The translations under genes were made by a program, and so were the position numbers. 64,000 nucleotides of DNA from Peptoniphilus_A genitalis. Lineage in GTDB: Bacteria; Bacillota; Clostridia; Tissierellales; Peptoniphilaceae. Position 1 is the stretch's first letter. Every line of letters begins with the position of its first letter. Below the pieces are notes generated by a model, which saw only the letters and a program-made list of their open reading frames with translations, was not told the DNA's origin and searched no databases. Of this stretch, positions 25,966 to 35,277 are shown in pieces. The stretch lies in NCBI RefSeq assembly GCF_949769225.1, contig NZ_CATKPB010000003.1; one strand, written 5' to 3'.

Positions 25966-28900
25966 TATTCTTTCTCCAAGTAATCACTAATTTTTAATAC
26001 GGTATTATATATTGTTGAGTTTTCTAAAAATTCGCCAAAGTCAATCTGATAGTTATATCTTTCTAAGATTTTATTTGAAAGTTGAATCATATTCAGGGAA
26101 GTTCCACCTAAGGAAAAAAAGTTATCTTCAATCCCTATCTCATCTAGTCCTAATACTTCTCTCCATAAATTTTTTACTTCCTTTTCCAGCTCGGCGTTAT
26201 AAGGGTGTTTTTCGTTTGTTTTATCTATCTCTTTTTTCTCACCTAGGTTTCTTTCTATATAGATAGGCTCAATATTTTTCTTATCCGCAACATTTTTGTC
26301 TTCATTATTTAATTTTAGATTTCTATTCAATTTAGTAAAATCTTTAATTCGCTTTGTTTCATTAAGGGAAAACTCTTTAATCATATTTACGTAATTCTTA
26401 AAACAATCATTCACTTGCGCGCTATCAAATAGCCCCTTAACATAGTCCCACACTAATAATAAGTTTCCATCAATTTCCAAAACTTGATGATCTAACCATA
26501 TTTGCGGAGTTTGACTTAATCCAAAATTCAGATCGCCCAGAAAGTCTTGATTACGGCTGCTTTTTATACCTAGGGTACTCGTAAAAACTATCGGTGCTAT
26601 AGTTTTTAATTGTTTCTTTCTTCTAATTTCTCTTAAGAGATCTATAGTGCTATATGACGAATATCCCATATCTGTAACTAGCTGCTTCTGAATTCGTTTT
26701 GCATTCTCAATAACGGTGATATCTTTTTCTAATTTTATTTCAAGTAAATTTAGATCTGTAAAATCCCCCATTATATTATGAATTTGTGGGTGGACGTCTT
26801 CCTTTATAAATTGAGTCATATTTATAAGAAAACTCTCTTTATTGCTATACTCGCTTAATATAATTGAAAACATAGAAAGTAATAATGCTGTCGGTGTAAT
26901 CTCATTCTTTCTTGAAATGTTTTTAATCTTTAACCAAGTTTCTCCTTCAATTACATCTTTTTCTCTAGCAAATTTTTGAAGAGAATTTTTATTTTCTTTG
27001 TTCATAAAAGTTAGCTTGGGGGCATCAGGAAATGAGTCTATTCTATTTATCCAATAAGATTTATCGCGTTCATAATTAACTCTGTCGTTCTCTCTTTTAT
27101 ACAAAACATAGTCTCTGAATGTTACGTCTATGTTTTCTTGAGCAAAGGACCCATCATATCTTGATTTTATCTCTTTAAGAAATTGAATCATACTGATTCC
27201 ATCAAGAATTGTATTGTCAATCCCTATAAACATACGGAATCTACTCTCTGTTAGTTTTGCAATTTTAAAGTCTATCGTCGGGAATTTACTTAAATCTATA
27301 ACTCTATGCGATAGACTTTCTCTAATATTTAACAAAGCATCTTTACACTCTTCATAATCAAGCCCACTTAAATCGTTGATATCTATTAAAAAATATGGTA
27401 CTTCTTTCAAAATTTGTTGTTCGCCACCCCTTAATATTATTGTTCTGAGAGCAGGGTTAAAAGCTATGGATTCATTTAGCAATTTTTGAATTTTATTTAT
27501 ATTTAAATTTAGACAATCAAACTCAAAATAACAATGAGTGGATACATCTCCTAAATCATATGCCCCTTGCCTTCCAATCCAATAAGCCATTTGAATATCT
27601 GTTAACGGGAATGGTTTATATAGATTTTCTTTGTCTGGAACTATACTTTTAAAGTTGTTACTGTTTCTATCTGTTTGATTTTCATCAATGTATTTTGATA
27701 GAGAAGCTACTGATGAGTTTTTAAAAATATCTTTAATGGAAATTTCTATTCCAAGTTTATTTCTAACCTTTCCAACGATGGTTGTTGCAGTTAATGAATC
27801 TCCACCCAAAGAAAAATAATTATCATTTATGCTTATATCTTCTTTGTTTAAAGATTCTTTCCAAATGTTTAAAAGCAATTCTTCTCTATCGCTTCTGACT
27901 TTTGTTCTTACTTCTGCGCTTGTCTTCAAGCTTCCCTGATCGTTATATGAATTCTTTTTCAATCTTTTTCGATCCGCTTTACCGTTTTTATTTAATGGAA
28001 TTTCGTCTACATTATAAAAATAAGTTGGAACCATATAATTCGGAATCTCTTCAAATAAATATCTCTTAAGATTGTCAAAAGAAACCTTACTATATTTTGT
28101 TTTTTGGATAATAAATGTATTAAAATTTGCCTTGGTTAATTTTTCTGCATTACTTTCATACAATGTCTCATTATTACCTACGTCTATATTAAACTTTTTA
28201 TTACATTTAAAGTTTTCTTTATCTAGTATATTTGCAGTTATTAAGGGAAGTGAATTTAATATGTTAATCTCATTTCCAAGCAATAATCCTTTTGGCTTTA
28301 CCAAACTTATTAGCTCTTTCAATCTTTTCTGAGGATTGTTACTTCTATGAATTGAATTTAACGTAATTACCACATCAAAATAATCTTCTTCTAAAGAACT
28401 CTTTAAATCATTTTTAAAAACCACATACTTAAACTTGCTGCTTTCTTTAAGATTTGACAGCCCTTTCTCGAAATAGATAGAATTGTCAACATAAACATAT
28501 TCATCAACAAAATCTTTACACTCATTAAATAATTCTTCTGTTGTTTCTTCGTTCCTTGTGGAATACTCTAGAACTCTTAATTTCTCATTAGGATTCTTAT
28601 CTATATAGTTTTTTAAAGTTTCTATTATACTTTTTATGGACTCCTCGTAACCTGTAAGGTTTCTAAGTAACTTTGTTAAAGAAAACTTATCATCTTCTCT
28701 ATAAAAAACCTCTATAGGGTCTTTATTGCCTTTTAAAATATCCAAAAACTCAGGTTCTAACTCCTTTGCAAATCGTTCAAACGATTGTACGTGTTCTGAG
28801 TTTACAGTCCATTCTGAAACAGAATCATTCTTTTTGTATCTTCCGTTGTTGCTCATTAAATAATTAAATTCTTCAAGTTCTTTAACCCATTTTTCGATTA

Positions 28901-31900
28901 TAACCTTGTTTGAATCTGAACAATCCACTATTCGAAATATTTCCTCAATTGAATAACTTCTCTTTGAGAAGTCAATATCATAATCTCTAAAAATATCTAT
29001 GATGGTCTTAATGACAATTTTGTCTATTTCCTTGTTTTGTAATTCTGTCTCGTCTATTGAAGTTGTTTCCGGCTTTACTATAAAAGACAAATCGTTATTT
29101 ATTAAATCCGAACAATCAACCACCTTATTTACACTTAAATTACTTTTTACAAAAGCAACTAGATGCTTACTTCCACCTCTTTCAACAAAATCAACAATTG
29201 CCTTGTCAACCCCATCATATTTTCTAATAGCATCCTCAATTTCTCCCAGTTCTATACGATGCCCTTTAATCTTGACTTGTGTATCTTTTCTGCCTAAAAA
29301 TTCAATTGTACCATCGTTCCAAGTTCTTCCATTGTCCCCAGTTCTATACCATCTAATCCCGTCTTCTTCAAAATATTTTTTCTTAGTTAGCTCTTCATCG
29401 CCATGGTAGCATTTAGCTACTCCAACTCCGCCAATTAAGAGTTCACCTTTCACATAGTTGGGGCAAATTCTGCCCATCTCATCTACTACCTTATAAACTT
29501 GGTTTTTAAGTGCTTTCCCATATGGTATAGAAATCCATTTCTCAGGTATTTGTCTTGGTAAATTAAGATAATTTGACCAAATAGAAGCTTCTGTTGCACC
29601 GCCCATGGCTACAACAACAGAATTTTTATAATCACTTATTTTGTAAAACCTTTCAGGTAGATTTATGGCAATCCAATCGCCTGAAAGCATGACAACTCTA
29701 AATGGCAAGTTTATATTTTTGCCTTCAGCCATAGTTACTAGCATGTCAAATAGTATGGGTACAGAGTCCCATATCGTTACCTTATAATCATTAATCAATT
29801 TTATCCATTCGTCTGGATTTCTATAATTATCTTCACTTGTTGTTACTATAGTGCCACCTGCATGGAGTATGCCGAAAATATCATAAACTGAAAGATCGAA
29901 ATCAATGGCTGATACCATAAGCACTGTATCTTTGTCATTTATTTTATATTTTTCATTCAAATCTACACATGTATTTATGGCACTGGTGTGCATTATCTCA
30001 ACGCCTTTAGGGACTCCTGTCGTTCCTGATGTCATGATAATATAAGCACTATCATAAGGACTTATAGTTATTATCTTTTCTAACATTCCTTCATTAGATA
30101 TTCCTTGGTCAAAATCTAAAACTGTTACGTCTTCTTCTTTTAAGGAGCATTCTTCGCTAGTTCTTAAATCACTAATAATATGTTTAATTCCAATTTGAGA
30201 GTAGATTTTACTTCTTCTTTCGTTTGGCTGTGTAATTCCAATAGGGACATAAGCCGCCCCAGCAAAAAGAATCCCAAATATAGCTACAATTTGTCTGCTT
30301 CCCCTTGGAAGTGTTATTCCTATATAGTCCCCTTTTTTTACTCCATTTTTAATCAAATAATGCGCTATTTTTAAAGACATCTCGTAAAGATGTTTGTATG
30401 TTAGCTCCTCTCCGGTTTCAGAATCTATAACAGCGAGTTTATCAGGATTTCTATTTACATTTTTTACAAAACCGTCATATAGAGTTTCATCAGGAAACTT
30501 TAGAGGTAAAATGCTTTCTACATCCTGCTTTCTTATTTTTTTCTGATTATCAGGAAGTACATCTACCTTATTGCTCCAACTTGATTCATCTGTTAAAGAT
30601 TTCAGAAGAGCATTCAATGACTCAAACATATCATCAAGTACTCCTTCTGGGAAAAGCTCATCTACTGAATCCCAACAAAGAATCAAATTACCATCATTTA
30701 TGTAGCTTTGAAAATCCAGCCATACTCCTGGCGTTTGAGAAATCATGTACTCTATCCTGCCTAAATTGTTTCTCAATATTTCTGTTTCAAGGGGATAGTC
30801 AATATTGCACGCAAAAACAACAGGTGCCACATTGACACTTGATCCTTGGATTTTTGATATATCTCTTTGAACCTGAACGCCATTATATAAACTATAGGAA
30901 GCATTTTCTAAAAATGTTTTGTTAGTTCTTTTTAATGTTTCTACGAAAGAATCATCCTTTAATGTTTCATGCTCAACCAATAATAATGTTGTGAAATCCG
31001 CAACCATGTTTTTAAGGTTTTCGTTTTCAAGGTCTCTATTGAATAGAGGAATGTTTATAAAAAATTTATCTTGATTACACCATCTTTCTAAGACTAATGT
31101 GTAACAGGTTAAAAGTACCATTGATGGAGTGGTTTTATATGTGGCTGCTATTTCTTTAATTTTCTCCCAATCTTCTCTATCAATAATTCTTTTTCTTCTT
31201 GTAAATCTTGTTTCTTTAATTTGTTCAGGTTGTGTTTTGATAGGAAGATTTGGTCTCTCTATTTCAAAGGAATTAATTTTAGCTTCCCAAAACTCTTTGT
31301 CCTCCTTATTTTTCTTATTTGATTTTTCAACGCTATTAATATAATCAACAAAAGTTAGCTCATTTAATATCTCAAGGTTCAAACCTGAATAAATCTTCGA
31401 TAATTCTCTAAGTAATATGCTCACGCTCATTACATCAGCAACAAGCAAATCTATATCAAAAAATATCCTGTGTTTGCCCATAGGAAGCAAAGCGAGTTTG
31501 ATATCAGCAACCTGTCCTTCTTTGACTTTTAGTTTTCTGTGAGACATATTGTTTCTTATATTTTTGAGTTCAGCCTTTACTTCTTCTTCATTATTTTCAG
31601 ACAGGTTAAAAACCTCTATGCTTTTACTATATAACTCTTCTAAAATTTCTTGATGTCCATCGTCTGTAAATCTAGCTCTAAGCATTGGATGTCTGTATTG
31701 CAGAATGTTCCAAGCTTTATTCAACTTTTTAGGATTAATTCCTTCACCATCAATCTCAAAATATAGATGGCAACTAACTCCTTGAGAATCTCGTCCAATT
31801 AAATATGCGTACTGAGTGTCCGTCAATTCAGATCTTTGCTTCTTCATAGCTCTTTGATTTATATCCATTAGATTTAAATCAATTTCCGTTTTTTCTGCAC

Positions 31901-32120
31901 TTTCGATAATTAATTTCCAGTTAGATAATGATGGATTTTGCATCAGTTGTCCAAAAGATACGGCCAAACCTTGTCTTCTTAACTTATTCGCAATACTCAT
32001 TACATTTATAGAAGATATTCCTAATTTGACCAAATTTTCAAACTCATTAATCTCTTTAATAGACAATAATGAACAAATATCACTTTTTAATTTCTCAACA
32101 ATAGAATTATTCTTACACAT
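25965..32120 (-). CDS. HMWP2-like NRPS: ArCP-Cy1-A(embedded MT-like)-PCP1-Cy2-PCP2
   Basis: 2051 residues, close to the usual HMWP2 length. Order: aryl carrier (LGISSINVM, Ser near 37); Cy1 (DLLVADVMS near 225); adenylation domain (TSGTTGVPKG near 698, GGATEAS, GRKDTQVKIKG); a degenerate methyltransferase-like insert (about 1000-1330, motif I LRVLEYSTRNEE); the A10 Lys in NKNGKADRK; PCP1 (GGDSLTA near 1437); Cy2 (DNTILDGIS near 1635); PCP2 (GGTSLNM near 2004). By-eye specificity residues are D-L-Y-D-M-S-M-I-W-K, close to the Cys code DLYNMSLIWK. Cy1 has FACN where active Cy domains have FTS. Starts 16 bases after the ligase gene. It carries the only intact A domain of the cluster. Confidence 0.93.
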   Translation of the reverse strand: MCKNNSIVEKLKSDICSLLSIKEINEFENLVKLGISSINVMSIANKLRRQGLAVSFGQLMQNPSLSNWKLIIESAEKTEIDLNLMDINQRAMKKQRSELTDTQYAYLIGRDSQGVSCHLYFEIDGEGINPKKLNKAWNILQYRHPMLRARFTDDGHQEILEELYSKSIEVFNLSENNEEEVKAELKNIRNNMSHRKLKVKEGQVADIKLALLPMGKHRIFFDIDLLVADVMSVSILLRELSKIYSGLNLEILNELTFVDYINSVEKSNKKNKEDKEFWEAKINSFEIERPNLPIKTQPEQIKETRFTRRKRIIDREDWEKIKEIAATYKTTPSMVLLTCYTLVLERWCNQDKFFINIPLFNRDLENENLKNMVADFTTLLLVEHETLKDDSFVETLKRTNKTFLENASYSLYNGVQVQRDISKIQGSSVNVAPVVFACNIDYPLETEILRNNLGRIEYMISQTPGVWLDFQSYINDGNLILCWDSVDELFPEGVLDDMFESLNALLKSLTDESSWSNKVDVLPDNQKKIRKQDVESILPLKFPDETLYDGFVKNVNRNPDKLAVIDSETGEELTYKHLYEMSLKIAHYLIKNGVKKGDYIGITLPRGSRQIVAIFGILFAGAAYVPIGITQPNERRSKIYSQIGIKHIISDLRTSEECSLKEEDVTVLDFDQGISNEGMLEKIITISPYDSAYIIMTSGTTGVPKGVEIMHTSAINTCVDLNEKYKINDKDTVLMVSAIDFDLSVYDIFGILHAGGTIVTTSEDNYRNPDEWIKLINDYKVTIWDSVPILFDMLVTMAEGKNINLPFRVVMLSGDWIAINLPERFYKISDYKNSVVVAMGGATEASIWSNYLNLPRQIPEKWISIPYGKALKNQVYKVVDEMGRICPNYVKGELLIGGVGVAKCYHGDEELTKKKYFEEDGIRWYRTGDNGRTWNDGTIEFLGRKDTQVKIKGHRIELGEIEDAIRKYDGVDKAIVDFVERGGSKHLVAFVKSNLSVNKVVDCSDLINNDLSFIVKPETTSIDETELQNKEIDKIVIKTIIDIFRDYDIDFSKRSYSIEEIFRIVDCSDSNKVIIEKWVKELEEFNYLMSNNGRYKKNDSVSEWTVNSEHVQSFERFAKELEPEFLDILKGNKDPIEVFYREDDKFSLTKLLRNLTGYEESIKSIIETLKNYIDKNPNEKLRVLEYSTRNEETTEELFNECKDFVDEYVYVDNSIYFEKGLSNLKESSKFKYVVFKNDLKSSLEEDYFDVVITLNSIHRSNNPQKRLKELISLVKPKGLLLGNEINILNSLPLITANILDKENFKCNKKFNIDVGNNETLYESNAEKLTKANFNTFIIQKTKYSKVSFDNLKRYLFEEIPNYMVPTYFYNVDEIPLNKNGKADRKRLKKNSYNDQGSLKTSAEVRTKVRSDREELLLNIWKESLNKEDISINDNYFSLGGDSLTATTIVGKVRNKLGIEISIKDIFKNSSVASLSKYIDENQTDRNSNNFKSIVPDKENLYKPFPLTDIQMAYWIGRQGAYDLGDVSTHCYFEFDCLNLNINKIQKLLNESIAFNPALRTIILRGGEQQILKEVPYFLIDINDLSGLDYEECKDALLNIRESLSHRVIDLSKFPTIDFKIAKLTESRFRMFIGIDNTILDGISMIQFLKEIKSRYDGSFAQENIDVTFRDYVLYKRENDRVNYERDKSYWINRIDSFPDAPKLTFMNKENKNSLQKFAREKDVIEGETWLKIKNISRKNEITPTALLLSMFSIILSEYSNKESFLINMTQFIKEDVHPQIHNIMGDFTDLNLLEIKLEKDITVIENAKRIQKQLVTDMGYSSYSTIDLLREIRRKKQLKTIAPIVFTSTLGIKSSRNQDFLGDLNFGLSQTPQIWLDHQVLEIDGNLLLVWDYVKGLFDSAQVNDCFKNYVNMIKEFSLNETKRIKDFTKLNRNLKLNNEDKNVADKKNIEPIYIERNLGEKKEIDKTNEKHPYNAELEKEVKNLWREVLGLDEIGIEDNFFSLGGTSLNMIQLSNKILERYNYQIDFGEFLENSTIYNTVLKISDYLEKE

Positions 32121-32136
32121 AATTTAGCACCTCTTA

Positions 32137-33732
32137 TTAATCATACATAGCCAGCTTCAATAGTTCTTTCTTATTAATTTTTCCTGTCCCCGTCAATGGC
32201 CACTCTTGTAATTTTTTTAGCATATCAGGCATTTTGAATTCAGCTAAATTCTTTTTCTTAAGAAATGAAATTAAATCAATTAAATCTATGTCTTCGTTTT
32301 TTTTAAGTATGAAAACACAAATTTTTTGCCCTAAAATCTTATCGGGTACGCCTATAATTCGCACTTCAGCAATGTCTTCTCGTTCAAGTAATAAATTCTC
32401 CAATTCTGAAGGATTGATTTTCTCTCCGCCTTTATTTATAATCTGATCCAATCTTCCAGTTATTTGATAATTTCCGTCTGGCAATCTTCGAGCCCTGTCC
32501 CCAGTTTTAAAATATAACTCTGAATCAATGAGCTTATTATTCTCGAATTCATTTAGCTTGTAATATTCATAGATAGTATAGGGTCCTCTTATGCATAGTT
32601 CTCCAAATTCTCCGTCAGCAACACATTTACCTTCCTCGTTAACGATTTTAGCATCATCGTAAATCGAAGCGGGTTTTCCTTGCGTATAATGCCTTATTTC
32701 TACCTCATCATCTGCTTGAGTGCAAGTAACAAGCCCTTCCGTCATGCCATATAGCTGGGAAATTGGACAACGAAACTTATTTTCAATTTCCTTTGCATTT
32801 CTCCCATTTAAGACTGAACCTCCAATTTGTAATACTTCTAATGTTGAATTTTCAAAATTTCCATGCGCGAGGTATTCAATGCATAAATTAGCCAAAGTAG
32901 GAACTAAAGCTGTAACTGTTGGTTTTGTATATTCTATTTTTGACAATATTTCATCAGGACTAGAGGTTTTACACAAAATTATTTCTCCTCCATAGTAAAA
33001 TGTACCTATGATTCCTGGATATGCTAAAGCAAATTTGTGAGATATGCTTAGAGATACAAGATATTTTGTTTTTGATGAAAAGCACAGTCTATTACCTATG
33101 TCCCTTGCCGCACAAAGCAATTCACAGTCTCTGATTGGAATTAACTTAGGAGTATCGGTAGTTCCACTTGACAGTAGTAGCAGGCAAAGAGTTTTGTAAT
33201 CTAATTTTTTCTGCTTTAATTGATCTATATTATCGTTTAATATTAAAAAATTTTTATACTCTTGACTATCGCCAAGAATATAAACCTCAATGCTATGATG
33301 TAATTCTCTTCTTATGTCACGAATCATGTCCACATATGAAAACCCCAAATACTTATCCATCGATATATAAGCTTTTGCTTCTGATTTTTCGATAATTCCC
33401 TTTATTTCATTTTTTCTATGAGCTGGTAGACTCAATACTGGTATCACACCTATTTTGAACATGGCAAACATTATTACAATAAACTCATAGCAGTTAGGAA
33501 GTTGCAATACGATTTTATCTCCAGGCTTAAAACCCACCTTCAAAAGTCCATTTGCACATCTAATGGACGATGCCTCCAGATCTTTGTACGAGTATTCCTT
33601 TTCATCATCTACTACAGCTATTTTGTCTCCATATTTGTTTGCACACTCACTTATAAACTCACCTATTGTTATATGCTCCCAGACATTTTCATCATAGAAT
33701 TTTTCTAACTTTTCTTTTAACTCTATATTCAT
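32137..33732 (-). CDS. aryl-acid AMP ligase (EntE/YbtE/DhbE family) with atypical pocket
   Basis: 531 residues from ATG 33732, which has GGAGG four bases upstream and overlaps the PPTase stop as ATGA; the longer frame begins with TTG 33750. The P-loop SSGTTDTPKLIPI and LYGMTEGLVTCTQ place it in the 2,3-dihydroxybenzoate/salicylate ligase family, which activates the acid and loads the aryl carrier of the next NRPS. The pocket segment reads SHKFALAYPG where the family has HNYxxSSPG or HNFPLACPG. The Asn that contacts the 2-hydroxyl is Lys here and the Ser/Cys selecting dihydroxybenzoate versus salicylate is Tyr. The true acid is therefore uncertain. Confidence 0.9.
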   Translation of the reverse strand: MNIELKEKLEKFYDENVWEHITIGEFISECANKYGDKIAVVDDEKEYSYKDLEASSIRCANGLLKVGFKPGDKIVLQLPNCYEFIVIMFAMFKIGVIPVLSLPAHRKNEIKGIIEKSEAKAYISMDKYLGFSYVDMIRDIRRELHHSIEVYILGDSQEYKNFLILNDNIDQLKQKKLDYKTLCLLLLSSGTTDTPKLIPIRDCELLCAARDIGNRLCFSSKTKYLVSLSISHKFALAYPGIIGTFYYGGEIILCKTSSPDEILSKIEYTKPTVTALVPTLANLCIEYLAHGNFENSTLEVLQIGGSVLNGRNAKEIENKFRCPISQLYGMTEGLVTCTQADDEVEIRHYTQGKPASIYDDAKIVNEEGKCVADGEFGELCIRGPYTIYEYYKLNEFENNKLIDSELYFKTGDRARRLPDGNYQITGRLDQIINKGGEKINPSELENLLLEREDIAEVRIIGVPDKILGQKICVFILKKNEDIDLIDLISFLKKKNLAEFKMPDMLKKLQEWPLTGTGKINKKELLKLAMYD

Positions 33733-34424
33733 ATTTCCTCCGATGTACAAAGCGCACCTACATAATCTTTAAATAATTCAATGGGTTTTAACGTTTTGAC
33801 TTTTTTAATCTTTTTATCTCTGATTTTTATCAAACTCTCATCCGCATAAAGTATTTCTATTTCTTTTGGGTCTCTTAATAGACCGCTGCCTTCCCATTTT
33901 AAGTATGCTTCTTTTGCAGTCCAATACTTAAAAAACAGTGTATGTTTATTTCTAATTAGATTTATTTCTTTTTCTACAAAACACTCTTTTAAAATATCTT
34001 GAAAGCTAAATCTTTTATTGATTTTTTCTACATCTACACCTATTTCTCTTTTTGAAAATCCCGCTATCACACATCCATCTGTATGAGATATATTAAATTT
34101 AATCCCTTGCGGATTTTCTATGAAAGGCTTGTTGTTACTGTCTCTTTGAAAGTTAAGATTTTCAATGTCGGCTTTAAGAATTTCTTTAAAGGCGATGTTT
34201 ACAATGACTCTGGATATCACAAAATTTATCTTTGCAATTTCAGATACGTAAGATTTCGATCTTTTTATTTCGCTCTTACTTAGCCATCTCTCAAGATCTC
34301 TAATTTTAATTTCATTTGTGTTAGCCACAACTAACATGACGTCATAAAAATAGAATCTTTCATCTAATTTTCCAAACTTATAAAAGTCATCTTTCGTTAA
34401 AAGTTCAATCTTATAAACTTTCAT
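33729..34424 (-). CDS. Sfp-type 4'-phosphopantetheinyl transferase
   Basis: 231 residues. Family motifs GVDVEKI (near 123) and the WTAKEAYLKWEGSGL segment (near 168) give the Mg/CoA-binding acidic residues. It converts the apo carrier domains of the NRPSs (one aryl carrier and four PCPs here) to holo form. It overlaps the thioesterase gene by 14 bases and the ligase gene as ATGA. A dedicated activator makes the mobile cluster self-sufficient in a host lacking Sfp. Confidence 0.93.
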   Translation of the reverse strand: MKVYKIELLTKDDFYKFGKLDERFYFYDVMLVVANTNEIKIRDLERWLSKSEIKRSKSYVSEIAKINFVISRVIVNIAFKEILKADIENLNFQRDSNNKPFIENPQGIKFNISHTDGCVIAGFSKREIGVDVEKINKRFSFQDILKECFVEKEINLIRNKHTLFFKYWTAKEAYLKWEGSGLLRDPKEIEILYADESLIKIRDKKIKKVKTLKPIELFKDYVGALCTSEEI

Positions 34425-35166
34425 CTAAGCCAACAAATTCTTTTATAGCTTCTATTACGTTATTCTCAGAAGTATTAACAAACATATGCTTACCTGGAAT
34501 ATATTTATACGAAAAGCTTTTAGTTGTATATTCCGACCATTTCAATAACTCATCCAACTTCATTTCTTCGTCAATGTCCCCCATCAAACCAAGGATGTTG
34601 CTATCAACTTTTTCATATTTTTTATCTTGATAATCCTCATCTATAATAAAATCTGCTCTTAGAGTCGGAAGAAATATGCTAATTAGATCTTTGTTATCTA
34701 AAATTTCATCTGGTGTTCCGTCATATCTTCTTAATCCTTCTATAAATCCTTCATCATCAAGGTGATATATAGGGTTTGGCTCCTTGTAACAAGGCGCACG
34801 ACCAGCAGATATAATTATTCCTTTGGGGTTTGGTAAGTCGCTTTCTTTTATCCTTAATGTCAGTTCATAAACAATCTTTGTACCCATGCTATGACCAAAT
34901 AGATAGTATGGTGTTTGGGTATCCAGGTTTTCTCTTAAACTGTAAAATAGCTCATACACTAACTCCTCTATATTGTCTATTGCTCTTTCTCCGAATCTAG
35001 ATTCTCTTCCAGGGTATTGAGCAACATAAACTCCTATATTGTTAAATTGATCTCCCCATTTTCTAAAGACAGAGACACCACCTCCGGCAAAAGGAAAGAT
35101 AAAAAGATTAGCTTTTTTGTTTTCCTTATATGTATCTTTATTAATGCATTCAAACCACTTTGACAT
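34411..35166 (-). CDS. type II thioesterase (YbtT/GrsT-like)
   Basis: 251 residues, alpha/beta hydrolase with FPFAGGGVSVFRKW near the start, nucleophile motif GHSMG (near 93), acid candidate in GDIDEE (near 195) and His in GKHMF (near 227). Such enzymes clear wrongly loaded or stalled carrier domains. First gene of the biosynthetic operon, 80-110 bases downstream of the promoter at 35248-35276, with an AGAGGTG ribosome site. Confidence 0.92.
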   Translation of the reverse strand: MSKWFECINKDTYKENKKANLFIFPFAGGGVSVFRKWGDQFNNIGVYVAQYPGRESRFGERAIDNIEELVYELFYSLRENLDTQTPYYLFGHSMGTKIVYELTLRIKESDLPNPKGIIISAGRAPCYKEPNPIYHLDDEGFIEGLRRYDGTPDEILDNKDLISIFLPTLRADFIIDEDYQDKKYEKVDSNILGLMGDIDEEMKLDELLKWSEYTTKSFSYKYIPGKHMFVNTSENNVIEAIKEFVGLDESL

Positions 35167-35223
35167 ATCACACCTCTTTGCAAAAATTAACTCTCTGTTA
35201 AAAGGAGTTTTTGTTTATTTTGT

Positions 35224-35239
35224 GTTAGCCACACCTAAC
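35224..35239. promoter_or_regulatory. DtxR-like operator at the biosynthetic operon start
   Basis: GTTAGCCACACCTAAC: 5-bp inverted arms GTTAG/CTAAC around six bases. The minus-strand reading TTAGGTGTGGCTAA resembles DtxR/IdeR boxes (TTAGG...CTAA). It lies within 10-25 bases downstream of the -10, where a bound repressor blocks initiation. A DtxR-type gene is encoded just upstream. Confidence 0.55.
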
Positions 35240-35247
35240 TCAATCAC

Positions 35248-35276
35248 ATTATACTATAATTGATACTTAATATCAA
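35248..35276 (-). promoter_or_regulatory. promoter of the siderophore biosynthesis operon
   Basis: Minus strand: -35 TTGATA (35271-35276), exactly 17 bases, -10 TATAAT (35248-35253). This is the best promoter seen in the window. It serves the ten genes from the thioesterase (35166) to the terminal NRPS (14542), which have no gap above 20 bases. Confidence 0.75.
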
Positions 35277-35277
35277 T
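35259..35277. promoter_or_regulatory. 19-bp inverted repeat over the -35
   Basis: ATTGATA-CTTAA-TATCAAT: perfect 7-bp arms covering the -35 hexamer of the biosynthetic promoter. Candidate second regulator-binding site. Confidence 0.45.

Noticed and set aside
33733..33750. Start of the aryl-AMP ligase at TTG 33750
   Set aside because: GGAGG is placed for ATG 33732, which also gives the usual ATGA overlap with the PPTase stop.
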